This document shows, piece by piece, positions 11,363-44,030 of a stretch of 64,000 nucleotides of DNA (positions are counted from its first letter, which is position 1; every line of letters begins with the position of its first letter). Both the position numbers and the translations under genes were made by a program. The DNA is from Metaphire vulgaris (taxonomy: Eukaryota > Annelida > Clitellata > Crassiclitellata > Megascolecidae). Under the pieces are notes generated by a model. That model saw only the letters and a list, made by a program, of their open reading frames with translations. It was not told the DNA's origin and did no database searches. Where the stretch lies: assembly GCA_018105865.1 (NCBI GenBank), contig CM030832.1, positions 27,420,586 through 27,484,585 on the forward strand, in the 5' to 3' direction.

Positions 11363-11490
11363 TTGGCCTGACTTTGCCATAGATAGACGGCATCTAGTGT
11401 ATAATAATAAATCTATGTTATTAACGACGCGCATGAGTCATGACTCCACGAGACCACTCGCATCTCTAAACGAATCGCATTAAATCATGG
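10825..11490. other. No gene seen
   Basis: AT-rich sequence between and beyond the inverted arms, with no conserved open frame. A CAGGGTTATTTCTAGGATT phrase near 11499 begins the transposon-rich tract. Confidence 0.4.
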
Positions 11491-12175
11491 ATTCGGGGCA
11501 GGGTTATTTCTAGGATTATCAATTGGGGTGGTGTCGGTAAATTCTGGGAGCCCCCTGCCAAAAAAGCCCGACAAGCAAAAAAGATAATCGCGAGGCTGAA
11601 ATTGGAGGGTTGTCGGTAGGGATTGAGCTCGGAAAATAGTGGTACTTTTCCGGAATAATTCCGAAAAAGTTGATTATTAGTAATACTGTTTATTATTATT
11701 TATTACTACTATTTATTATTTTAAAATCATTATTACTGTTTATTACTATTCATTTGTTGGGCATTTGTAGGGTTGCCAGACGTTCTCCAAAAGGAGGACA
11801 TGTCCTCCTTTTTAGGTCCGTGTCCTCCGTCCTCCCGGCAAAGCTAACAATTGTAAAATGTCCTCCTTTTGAGCTTTTGTATGCTCTCAATTTTAGTGCT
11901 GTTACGGTTAACCGAACCGAACCGAAACCGCGGTTTTGACCATGCAAATTGGACGGTTTTCTTCCGTTTTAACCCTAGGTTAGGGTTAACGCTAACCCTA
12001 TGATCTCTTTTTTCAATGCATTTAATGCATTTTGAATGCAGTTCAATCAATGCACAACTTTTAAACGCTAAAATAACGAGTGTTGTTCTTCTGGCATGTC
12101 TATTTTTCTATGATGAGTCAGAGTCTGACGTCATTATTGAAATCAGTAAAAACAATTTTAAAATGGCTGCATTAA

Positions 12176-14768
12176 CCCATTAGTGCCTACTGCACCCTAT
12201 TAGGGTGCACTTGATTGCAACAAATACATTCATGCATCTTACTTGCTTATTTTAGTCTAGTCACGTTTTCCTGTTCAGGAATACTTCCCTATTATCGTCC
12301 GGTAGTTAATTTTTAAAGTTTGTATGAAAATTGCACAGTTTTAGGAGGAAATTGAAAAATGTCTACTTGCAAAGTTTCAAAGAAAGGGTGAGCTCCTGTT
12401 CCATTTTATGTTTCAAGTTCTGTATAAAGTTAATATAGCTTCAGACTGTGTAAAATGTGAGCATTTGAAGGAATATTTTTGAAAAAATTAATTAAATATT
12501 TTTCCATGATTTTCAGCCTTGAAATGTTGCGCACCCTAATAGGGTGCTGTAGGCACAAATGTGTATAGTCACATACGTGTACATGTAATGTTGCAAAACT
12601 ATCAATTACTCAATTTCATGCATTTTAGGCCTATGTGTTGATAGGTTCACAACCCATGAGGTCATATCCATGCTAGAGGATGAACATTTTCTGGAAGCTA
12701 ACATCTACTTGCAGCCTCCTGAAGACGGACAGGCATCGGATGAGGACAGCGATCTCGAAAATGGATGTAATGCTGATCATCTCAGCAGGCCGCAGCTTGC
12801 AGCACCAGCTATGTTTACTATAAACTACGGCAACCAAGTCAAGAATAGCCTGCAGTCCGATGAAGAAAGTGATTCAGACAGTGAAGCGATGGAGGAATCA
12901 CGTGGCGAAAGAAGTGGACTACGACCTGAAGTCGCTGAATCTCAGGTGAATTTGCGTTCATCTTCCATTCCAGAGAAACGTGAGTATAAGTGGACGAAAA
13001 AAGAGCTGAAGTCAAGACAATTTTCACCAAAACCCCAAGAACAAAAGTTTATCAACAGCCTTTCACCGACTGAAATTTTCAACTTGTTCTTTGATGATGA
13101 AGTCATTGAATTTCTTGTAAACATGACTACATTATATGCTCAGAAAGTGAAAGGCAAGCACCTGTTCAGCACTGATCCTTCCGAAATGCGTCTATTTCTT
13201 GCCATGCTGCTCCTCACTGGATATGTTGTGTTACCACGCCGGCGGATGTACTGGGAACCATCAACAGACGCATTCAATGAAGCAATGTCGGAATGTATGA
13301 CGAGAAATCGTTTTGAAGAGTTACTATCTGTGTTTCACCTTTGTGACAATGACGCGCTGAATCCACTGGACCCCATGACGAAGATAAGGTTATTTTATGC
13401 GATGATCAATGAACGATGTTTGATTTGCTTCAACAATACGGAACAACTTAGCATTGATGAGGCAATGCTTCCATACTACGGCCGTCACAGCAGTAAACAG
13501 CGGATAGTCGGTAAGCCGGTTCGGATGGGGTACAAAATGTGGGTATTGGCAACCTCTGGTGGATATGTTGTCCAGTTTGAGCCGTATGTTGGAGCTAAAC
13601 GAGTCGGAAGCAAGAGAAGCTCTGCAGAAAAAATGGGGATTAGGTGAAAGCGTTGTGCTAGATCTACTGGAAGAGTTGCCAAGAAATGTGTCGTACCATA
13701 TCTTCATTGACAATTTCTTCACATCGTTTCGACTACTTGATCAGCTCGCGAAGAACAACATTCAGGCAACTGGGGTTGTTAGAAGCAACAGACTCGGAAG
13801 TTGTACAGTGGAAAGTGGCAAGACTCTAGAGAAGCAGAAAAGAGGATTTTTTACACAGCGTACTGATCAGTCCAATGTTCTAACTGTTGTGTAGGTTGGA
13901 ATGACAATCGTGCGGTGTATGTTGCCTCCAATGCGATTGGCTCACGGCCTGTAAGTCAGGTTCTACGATACTGCCGAAAGTCCAGGAGTCACATCAGCTT
14001 TGACCAACCATTCCTGATTCGCAAATATAACAAAGGAATGGGTGGCGTCGACCGCTGTGACCAGAATGTCAGTGCCTACCGAATATCAACAAGGATTCGT
14101 AAATGGTGGTGGGCTTTGTTCGTATGGGTGCCAGATGTAATAATGCAAAACTCGTGGCTTCTTTATAGGGGAAACAAGGCTGAGGACAGTGAAAGTTTGG
14201 ATCTGTTGTCTTTCAGACGGAATGTTGTACAGACTTACCTGATGCGATACAAGAAACCGAGGCCTATGAACGGCCGACCTCGAGGACGGATTCAACCAGC
14301 CAGCCGTCGTGTCAGCAATGATGTACGCCTGGACCAGACAAATCACTTCCAGAGTCCATTTTTGACCCAAAGGCGATGTGCATTGTGTCGCAAGAACACG
14401 CGACGGGGCTGCTTGAAATGTGGTATAGGTCTGCACAATCACTGCTTCGAACAGTGGCATGGACTTTCATGAACATTGATAACTATAAATGAGCACAGAG
14501 ACATTATTACTGTTTGGTTGATTCACAATTTCGAAAGAAAAAATAATTTGTTTGTTGCTACTGGCATATTGCCATGCATTTTACATAGAATGTCTGCATA
14601 GGCACCTTTGTGCCTACGGCACCCTATTAGGGTGCGCATATTTAAATCGATTTTATACGAAAACTAAGTAAAAAGAATTTTTTTACACATTTTTCCTAAT
14701 CATTTCTCATCAGGTCAAGTAGCTTGAAATACATTTGCAATGAATAAAAAAAGTTAGGCACTAATGGG
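12176..14768 (+). mobile_element. piggyBac transposon (2593 bp), near-complete
   Basis: It is bounded by TTAA at 12172-12175 and 14769-14772. The terminal inverted repeats are perfect over CCCATTAGTGCCTA. A 17-bp palindrome GCACCCTATTAGGGTGC occurs three times: at 12191-12207, at 12531-12547 and at 14619-14635. The last two lie in a 31-bp subterminal inverted repeat (12528-12558 against 14608-14638, one mismatch). Internal inverted repeats of this kind are known in piggyBac elements. The single gene inside is the transposase at 12670-14472. Confidence 0.93.
12670..14472 (+). pseudogene. piggyBac transposase (DDE_Tnp_1_7), two frameshifts
   Basis: About 600 codons in three overlapping frame segments: 12670-13647, about 13600-13890, and about 13891-14472. 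The first segment starts at ATG 12670 with an acidic N-terminal region (DEDSDLENG, DEESDSDSEAMEES), as in this family. The catalytic domain follows, and the three expected acidic residues are visible: Asp in LSIDEAMLPYYG, Asp in YHIFIDNFF and Asp in KGMGGVDRCDQN. The C-terminus has the Cys/His-rich zinc-binding tail (CALCRKNTRRGCLKCGIGLHNHC). The frame changes by one base between 13590 and 13625, and changes back at about 13890, where TAG interrupts the second segment. The two shifts compensate. Otherwise the coding sequence is intact, so inactivation was recent or the shifts are sequence errors. It catalyses TTAA-specific cut-and-paste transposition in active relatives. Confidence 0.9.
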
Positions 14769-15038
14769 TTAATTAGTAGTGTCGCGCAGTGCCAGTTTAG
14801 TGTGGAATGCCAATTAGCTCCGGACACCTTCAAAATTGAGGTAGACACCCCCACCCCCAAATCCACAATCCTAGAAATATTCCTGAGGCTAACGGAGCGG
14901 GTTCAAGCCGTGATAGTACCCCTATAGTGGCTTTCACACGTGCAGTAATGCCTCCTAATCCACCTTAAATCATGTCGAGTTTAAAATTAGGCCTATATTG
15001 GCAATTGCATCAACTGAAAAGAGGTGACTTAAATAAAG

Positions 15039-15310
15039 GGGCCGTCCATAAATGACGTCACGCGAATTTGTCACTTTTTTACCACCCCCCTACGTCACGC
15101 AACGTCACGCAACGTCGGACCCCTAAAATATGACGTCACAACGGGTCGACCCCCCATTTTCAAAAATCGCGTAATGTCATTTTAATTTTTATTTCTTATT
15201 AAAGTCCTCAAAAAGGTCATTCTTGTATTTTTCCTCTCGAAAAACCCTGACAAGCAAAAAGAGGTCATAATTGTATCATTTTCCTCTCCAATATCCCTGA
15301 AAGCAAAAAG
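15039..15310. repeat. MITE-like unit, first copy (CCGTCCATAAATGACGTCA family)
   Basis: It starts GGGGCCGTCCATAAATGACG and contains several ACGTCA words, a run of CCCCC and AACCCTGACAAGCAAAAAG motifs. The layout parallels the unit at 15742-16106. A matching opposite terminus was not found, so this copy looks truncated. Confidence 0.5.
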
Positions 15311-15312
15311 AG

Positions 15313-15388
15313 GTCATAGGGTTAGGGTTAACCTATCGCTAACCCTAGGGTTAGAGTTAGGGTTAACCCTAACCCTAACCTAGGGTTA
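15313..15388. repeat. Telomere-like TTAGGG/CCCTAA cluster
   Basis: A patchwork of GGGTTA and TAACCC words in both orientations, about 75 bp. A shorter cluster lies at 11967-12001 near the other end of the same hAT-type element. This is more likely subterminal transposon sequence than a true interstitial telomere, because it occurs symmetrically. Confidence 0.6.
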
Positions 15389-15741
15389 AAAAACCGAACC
15401 GAACCGAAACCGCGGTTTTTCGGTCCAAACCGAACCGAAACCGACCGAGACTGCTCGAGGTGAAACCGTAACAGCACTAATCAATTTTCGTTCTCGCGGT
15501 ATTGACGAATTTCATACGTTTTAGCCCGTTATCTCAGTTTACCCAATCATCGATATTAAAATAGCGTTATAATAATATCAATATCGATTGTCCAAAGTCC
15601 CAAAATACTCGACACTCATAATTCTATCTCTAGTGTCTATGCAATAGTCTATGGTCAAAATGTTAATTTCATTTCCAGTAGGAAACGCAGAGACTGTAAA
15701 CAGTAAACGGCTAGTCATCATCAGTCATACAACTCGACGAC

Positions 15742-16106
15742 CTGGGGCCGTACATAAATTAAGTAACGCGATTTTGGCACTTTTTTGATCCCCCTACGTA
15801 ACACGACGTAACAAAACGTCAGACCCCTCAAATATTACGTAAAAACGGGCTGACCCCCATTTTCGTCCTCCAAAAAGTCTTGACAAGCAAAAAAGTTCAT
15901 ATCCTTGTATTTTTTCCTCTCGATAAACCCTGACAAGCAAAAAAGAGGTCATCCTTGTTTTTTCCTCTTCAAAATCTCTGACAAGCCAAAAACGGTCACT
16001 TAAATTTTTTGCGTTACGTAACATTTCCGGAACCCCCCCGTCGTCACACTTCGTAACAAATGGCCGGACCCCCCAACCGCGTTACGTAATTTATGGACGA
16101 CCACTG
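15742..16106. mobile_element. MITE-like unit, second copy
   Basis: The left end CTGGGGCCGTACATAAATTA pairs with the right end, which reads CAGTGGTCGTCCATAAATTA in reverse complement. Inside are three TGACAAGC(A/C)AAAAA motifs. The adjacent 8-mers do not match, so exact limits are uncertain. Confidence 0.5.
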
Positions 16107-16391
16107 CACAGCTGGTTTCATGTCTACAATGTCCTCCTTTTCGTCTGGCTCTGTCCTCCTTTGGCTACCCATGCATCTGGCAACCCTAGGCATTTGTCAA
16201 CTACCGATATATAGCACTATGTTTTTTATGGACATGCACGCGGTGCTTCCGGTTGCATTTTTCAGGAAATTTTGAATTCCGGGCATTCTACTTTTTACGT
16301 TAAAGTTACAACCCTAGGTGTCGGTCTCAAATGGGGGTGTATAAAAATATCCCTGCTTGGGGCTACCCATAACCTGGCCTCACTACACACA

Positions 16392-16530
16392 TCTCCGATT
16401 GAGGGTCCATCCATATAGTACGGACGCACCGAGGGGAGTCGGATTTTGGAGATTTTCCTACGCACGCTATGTGCAACGGGAGTGGGGCGAAAATATGGCT
16501 TTTTGAGGACGTACTATGTGGATGAACACT
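16392..16530. mobile_element. Short MITE (CATCCATATAGTACG family)
   Basis: The ends are GGGTCCATCCATATAGTACG and the complementary CGTACTATGTGGATGAACA, about 135 bp apart. A relative with the same terminal sequence lies in POFUT1 at 46936-47063. No convincing target duplication was seen. Confidence 0.6.
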
Positions 16531-16860
16531 GACTGGAAACTGTCAATCATCATAGATTACAGTCAGATATCTGGGCACTGAATTCCCCGGCCACTGAACA
16601 GCAAATCAGTTTCGCCTTTTCGAACGACCACAGTAGACACCGCTTGTGCACGGCGAATGGCTTCCACCGAAAATTCCGAATTTTATCTGTCCAACTCCCA
16701 CCAGAGACCGGGAATTTTGGGGCGGGCGAGGGTAGTCCAACCTCACTGTTGTTCAACACGAGCCACCGACTTCCAATGTATCCAGGACAGACGAAGAAAC
16801 AGACAACACCATCAGGGACACTTTATAGAATCAGAATAAGAGGATAACTCACTCCCTTCA

Positions 16861-16876
16861 CTCACACACACACACA

Positions 16877-16911
<35 letters not shown>
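16861..16911. repeat. (CA)n microsatellite
   Basis: About 25 dinucleotide repeats with one TC interruption. Confidence 0.9.
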
Positions 16912-19483
16912 TCAACCAACCAATCAACTTCTATCAACTTCACCGCCATTATAATGTCAAGGGCATCAGCGGAAGAAGCACAGCGGACATCAAATTCCGA
17001 ATTAGAGCCAGTTCAGCAGAGGTGGCTCCAGAGGGCTCCTTATTGAATGTCTGCTCCCCCGCAGTGCACTCAAAGCAACTAAGTTGGTCTATGAAATATT
17101 GCTGGCCCAATGCTTAGAAGTTGCCACCCCAACCCCCTACCTCTGAAACTCAAATATAAGCACTATATAACAATGACACTACATAAGACCACACAAGGCA
17201 TAGGCCTATGTTAGAATTCAGATTAGCTGCAACCTTCTAAGAAATGTCATAGAATTGTATTTTCATAATCAAATAAGAAGCGAACCAAACGAAAAGGCAA
17301 ACGAGAATAATCAATAAACTGGAATACTGTACTTAGTCCAACGAAATGAAACACCTCTGCAAATACCAAATTAAAGCAGAAAGTAGGAATAACAGAGACG
17401 AAATGGGTCAAATTCAAGCACCTGCAATCAATGTACACCCATAAGCAGATTGGTTTAACTTCTAGCAACAGATGAATCCCAAACCACCAAACTAGAAGCC
17501 AAGCCATGAATTCACTAATTAAACAAAGACATCGAGTTGAAATAAAAGCAACAGAAAGAGTGGAATTTTCAAAACACCAGTTGACCACAACTGAAAAAAT
17601 TGCCTAAACATTTTCCTTGTAAACTTTAATTACTCATAGGCGCTACTGCAATAAAAATTCAAATTAATTAATTGTAGATAAGCAATGATTTTATGTAATA
17701 AAACTAAAATTTAAATGAAAGAATAAGCTTTTCCAAATGATTTCCATGTACCAAAGGAAATGATAATCACTTTCTACCAATAACTTAAGTCTTATGCTTT
17801 GCAGCCAGCATGTAACCAGCATCCCCTAATCCCTAATAACTAATATACTCTAACATGTCCAGCATATGAAACTGTCATGCATCTCAACTGATACTCTTGT
17901 CAGATCTTTCAATGAATGCTGCAAATGACGGGTGATGTTTTCACAAATGAAATAAGGATTCCTTGAAATCAATAAGTAATACGAAAACAACTCCAATTAC
18001 GCAGTTTCAACACTCAAAAACTATTCCTCTTCCTCCTTCTTCTCCTCCTTCTTCTTCTACTTTGTTGACAGAAACAAAAATTTTAACTCACTAATTATTA
18101 CGAAGCCATTTGGCAAACGAAAGTTGTAGCACCATCAACACAGCGTCCCAAAAAACTCACAGTACAACAACCGAATGTTCAACTCATGATACATTGCACC
18201 TGGCAAAGCCTTTGTGACAGCTTCATCGAAATGAAAAACCACCACAACGCACAGACACAGACGAAGAAAAAGTGCGAAACTACGTCTATTTTGATGGCTT
18301 CATATGCGAAGGCAACGTAAATGCTTTTGCTGATTGGCCAGACGCGCTCTGTGATTGGCCAAAGCTCGCGTACTGCTTGTTTCCTCTCGCTGGCAAACTG
18401 GAACGAAATCAGTAAACCATAAAGCAATGCATGACCGCGTAAATCTGTAATTCGATTACAGTGAAACCCACTTTCATCATAGAATTTCAACTGTTTACAT
18501 ATACAAATCAAATTCCAAACAATTTCAAATCTGTCAAAAAATCAGAGAATCAAAGAGGTTTCACTGTAAGAATTCACGCAAGAAAGCAGCCAACAAAAAG
18601 CTAATGAAAAATTAAAATATTAGCAAGAATCTGTACACAGTGGAGACACATCATCCATGATAAAGGAAATCGGACTGAAAACAACAAAGACAATCTTAGA
18701 TGTAGCTCATTCTATATTGTCCAAAAGGGTAGAAAGCTGAATAATTTATTCAGAAGTGGAAGCAAAATCTTGATTAAATGAGAGGAAATTCCATGGTGTG
18801 ATAGATTATCTCCACTGTAAGATTCAGTTGTAATCCACACATTGAAACAATAGCAATCGAAAGCATGCCGGAAAAAAACAGAATATCAGAATTTGTGACA
18901 TCAAAATTTCACAAGAGGACCCCACTAAACCCCATCATAAAGGGAGGGGGCGGGCAGCATTTTGAACAGTTTGAAATGTGACCTTGGAATGTTACTGAAG
19001 GCTTTCTTACCAAAGGACATGGAACAATCAATTCATCCCTGTTCTATTCACCCCCAAAACTAAAAAGATAAGATGACATTGCAATAAGGAACCTGCTAAG
19101 TTTCTCAAATGTCATCTAGGCTCTAACTTTGGTCAAGGTTAAATATAGCCAGAGGATCTCTCTCATGATTTTGCAAATTGGTACCCAGCCTCGTTAGTAG
19201 ACATTTCAGTTAGCAGACACCGTGAATTACCCGTTAATAGCAAAGACAACTAAAAGCACAAGATAATGAAAAGCAGTCTAAAATTATTGTAAAACTTTGT
19301 ACCAGTCTATGCATAGACTGACATAAAGTATGCATAGGAATATTTATATAGCCCCAGATTATCATTAGTCTTATTTTAAATCCCAGAACATCTATTCCAA
19401 GCACATAAACTGATTTTGATGAGAGAAATCTTGGAAAAGCTAATATAGGAAAGGCACGAGATAAAGAAGACCACCTCCCATCA
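16912..19483 (-). other. Downstream region of ROCK, probable 3' UTR in part
   Basis: It follows the ROCK stop codon at 19484. The first AATAAA on the minus strand after the stop is at 18750-18745, about 735 bp downstream, which would give a 3' UTR of ordinary length. A pyrimidine-rich tract lies at about 18021-18060. No other gene is recognisable; the open frames at 17247-17588 and 18179-18511 lack family features. Confidence 0.45.
18745..18750 (-). terminator. Candidate polyadenylation signal of ROCK
   Basis: AATAAA on the minus strand, the first canonical hexamer I find after the ROCK stop codon. No transcript evidence. Confidence 0.4.
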
Positions 19484-41353
<21,870 letters not shown>

Positions 41354-41764
41354 TGTATTTATGTTTACCTGAAGCTAACTTAATACAAATGCCACAGAGG
41401 TACAGTATGCAATTAAAACCAAATTCATAAATTAAATCATTTTCAATGTACATTATTTAGATAATTAGCTTAAATATTAAGCTTTGGAGGTCACAGTGAC
41501 ATGTATGAGGTTCTCAGTGGCAGAGCTCATAAGTTTAAAAAAAATCAGATTCAAATCAATACAATTTAGATTTGGTCAAAGCTTTTGATAAAGTACCCCA
41601 CATAAGACTGGCTGCCAAAATGAATTCCTGTGGAATACAAAGGAATATTCTTATATAGATTTAAAATTGGTTGAAGGAAAGACAACAGAAGGTTAGCATA
41701 AGGGGTGGCCATTCGAAATGGGCAAGAGTTATTAGTGAAGTGCCACAGGGCTCAGTGCTTGGGC

Positions 41765-42138
41765 CAGCGTTGTCTAACCTTCATGCTGTTGCGGGCCGCA
41801 AAAAAATTTTTAGACCCTTGGCGGGCCAAGTAAGTTGTAGCACCTAATATTGCATAATATAATATATGCATGGCATGCCATATAAAACTGTTATAAAATA
41901 AGCAGAGGCGTCATTTAGAAATGGGGGCCAGGGAAGGTGCCGTGGTCCCAAGGAAATGAAGAAATAATGTATTGAAAAAATAAATAAATGTGAAATGTGC
42001 AAAAAATTGGCCAAAAATTGTTAAAAATTTGCCAAAAATGTCTTGCCCCGCCCCTAAGAAAAGTATGAAATGAAGCCACTGAAAATAAGGCTATATACAA
42101 CTAGTGTAAGACTAAGGCTTATAGAAATTGTCTTGAAA

Positions 42139-42173
<35 letters not shown>

Positions 42174-42828
42174 GACTAGGCCTAAGTGTTAACCAAGAAA
42201 TAAAAAACACTTTGGTGGTAACTGCTATAAACAGCTATATTGCTATAATATTATCATTTTAACATAGTATTCCAGTTAAAATTAAGTAGCAAGTAAGTAT
42301 TAGTATTCTACCGGCTTAGTGTCTAAGTTAGATTTAGTAAGACTAGTGACAGTCATTCGACTGATTCTGTTCAATTTCAATCTAATGATCCATTCTATTC
42401 TATTGAGTGAAGACTTTCTAATCTAGTGCGAGCACTGCGGAAAAGGTTTTTCTCTAACAATTCCAGCAATACCAATATCAATGCTTGTGGCGCCAAGTCG
42501 TATACAAGAAATGAGAGTGCTTTTACATTAGCAAACTGCTGAAAACGGAGTCAAATTTTAACTGAGCGAGAACGAGACTTGCAGCAAGATGACAAATGTA
42601 AGCAAGTTAGTAATAAGTAGCAAATAAGTAAGTTTAATTACCGCCGTCACCTGTGGTGTGGATAAGTAAGCAATTTGGTAACCTCCTAGTCCAAGTATAG
42701 TCCTATAAAATAACGATAATAACTGGTCCTATAGCAAAAATTGTTATTTTCCCAAACTCGGTGGCGGGCTGGATGAAACTGGTCCACGGGCCGGATCCAG
42801 CCCGCGGGCCGCCAGTTGGACAACCCTG
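41765..42828. mobile_element. Non-autonomous hAT element (1064 bp) inside the LINE
   Basis: The ends are CAGCGTTGTCTAACCTT and the complementary CCAGTTGGACAACCCTG, with GCGGGCCGC blocks just inside. Flanking 8-mers GCTTGGGC (41757-41764) and GTTTGGGC (42829-42836) agree at 7 of 8 positions. The duplicated site lies in the LINE's PQGSVLGP-coding sequence, so removing one copy rejoins the RT frame. An (AAAT)n run lies at 42135-42173. Confidence 0.9.
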
Positions 42829-43422
42829 GTTTGGGCCATTGCTTTTTCTAATATAGATAAATGATATCGATGAAGGATAACTATCCAAAATTTAAAAGTT
42901 TAATACAACGATGTGCAGATATATCGACTTCGATGATGATGCTAAAATTTTACAGGAGGATTTAAGGAAATTGTTTCAGTGGACTGTGGACTGGCAGATG
43001 CTTTTTAATATCGATAAATGTTCTCTAATGCATATTGGGAAATCCAATAATACATAAATCCAATAATGGTAATGAAAATGCTTTAGAGGGGAAGGTTATA
43101 ACCACTATAGAGGAAGAGAGAGACTTTGGTAATCATCCATAGAAGTATGAATCCATCTTGACAATGTATGGAAGCATCTAAAAAGGGCAACCAAATGTTG
43201 GGAATGATGAAAAGAACAATAGTGAGTTGAGACAAAGAGATAATCATAAAACTATATAAATCATTAGTAGGGCCTCATCTAGAATACTGTGTCCAGGTAT
43301 GAATCAATTCTTGAAAAAACAATGTAGAGTTTTTAGAAAAAGTGCAAACACAAGCAACAAGGATGGTCAATGGATGTCATAATTTAAGCTACAAAAATAC
43401 TTCAGTATTGTTGATTGACAAT

Positions 43423-43424
<2 letters not shown>

Positions 43425-43512
<88 letters not shown>

Positions 43513-43561
43513 TAGACAGGCAGAGACAGACAGACAGAGATAGAGAGAGAGAGAGAGAGAG
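43425..43561. repeat. (GA)n/(CAGA)n compound microsatellite
   Basis: A GA run of about 57 bp, then about eight CAGA units, then a mixed GA run. It sits inside the decayed LINE. Confidence 0.88.
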
Positions 43562-43913
43562 ACAGACAGAGAGACAGAAAAGAGAGATTTGATAAACAAA
43601 CAAAATAATGACTGGAATAGTAGATGTGCCATACAATCGATTCTTTCCATTAGCACACTATAGCAGCACAAGAGGCCACAAATGCAAATTGTTTAAGCAG
43701 AAGGTGCGATTAAGAAAGAAAATTTGTTTAAGCAGAAGGTGCGATTAAGAAAGAAAATTTGTTTAGTGCAAGATTTGTGGACAAATGGAACAGTTTGGAC
43801 GAGGTGGAACAGTAAATGGATTCAAAGGTTATCTCGGAAAACTAGGTCGCTGAATGTGGAGTTACTACAGTTGTTTCACAGGCTTACTTTTCCCCCTAAA
43901 CCACTTTAAACCG

Positions 43914-43915
<2 letters not shown>

Positions 43916-43975
<60 letters not shown>

Positions 43976-43980
43976 TATTA

Positions 43981-44020
<40 letters not shown>

Positions 44021-44030
44021 ATTAATACAG
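43916..44030. repeat. (ATT)n microsatellite, LINE tail
   Basis: About 37 triplets directly following ACCACTTTAAACCGC at the end of the LINE. Two single-base phase slips near 43973-43983. Confidence 0.9.

Larger units (their letters stand above)
11894..15479. mobile_element. Inner hAT-type element carrying a piggyBac insertion
   Basis: The termini are TAGTGCTGTTACGGTT and the complement AACCGTAACAGCACTA. Flanking 8-mers are CTCAATTT (11886-11893) and ATCAATTT (15480-15487), 7 of 8 identical. Both subterminal regions contain GAACCGAACCGAAACCGCGG and telomere-like GGGTTA words. The piggyBac at 12176-14768 interrupts it. A GGGGCCGTCCATAAATGACG unit at 15039, related to the sequence at 15742, is also inside. 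Confidence 0.7.
11768..16188. mobile_element. Outer hAT-type element of a nested set (4.4 kb with insertions)
   Basis: The termini are TAGGGTTGCCAGACG and the complementary ATCTGGCAACCCTA. A perfect 8-bp direct repeat GGCATTTG flanks them at 11760-11767 and 16189-16196. Subterminal regions share GTCCTCCTTTT motifs in opposite orientation. Almost all of its length is later insertions: a second hAT-type element (11894-15479) with a piggyBac element inside it, and a MITE-like unit near 15742-16106. Its own sequence is therefore under 500 bp, and no hAT transposase is present. Confidence 0.8.
41545..43915 (+). mobile_element. Degenerate LINE split by a hAT element
   Basis: The left part (41545-41764) encodes a decayed RT palm: LDLVKAFDKVPHIRLA, NWLKERQQK and ISEVPQGSVLGP. 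The right part (42829 onward) continues it (LLFL-INDIDEG, KLFQWTVDWQMLFNIDKCS) and then VGPHLEYCVQVWINS and, near 43650, YSSTRGHKCKLFKQ. Many stops show it is old. A GA/CAGA microsatellite (43425-43561) and a 37-bp tandem duplication (43690-43761) interrupt it. It ends near 43915 in (ATT)n. Confidence 0.82.

Noticed and set aside
11499..16355. A fourth, outermost hAT layer with CAGGGTTATTTCTAGG and AAATATCCCTG ends
   Set aside because: The flanking 8-mers match poorly (5 of 8) and a better partner for the left end lies at about 14850-14885, which would cross the other layers. Not supportable.
43402..43671. Leu/Ser/Cys-rich minus-strand open frame
   Set aside because: It is a translation of the GA/CAGA microsatellite.
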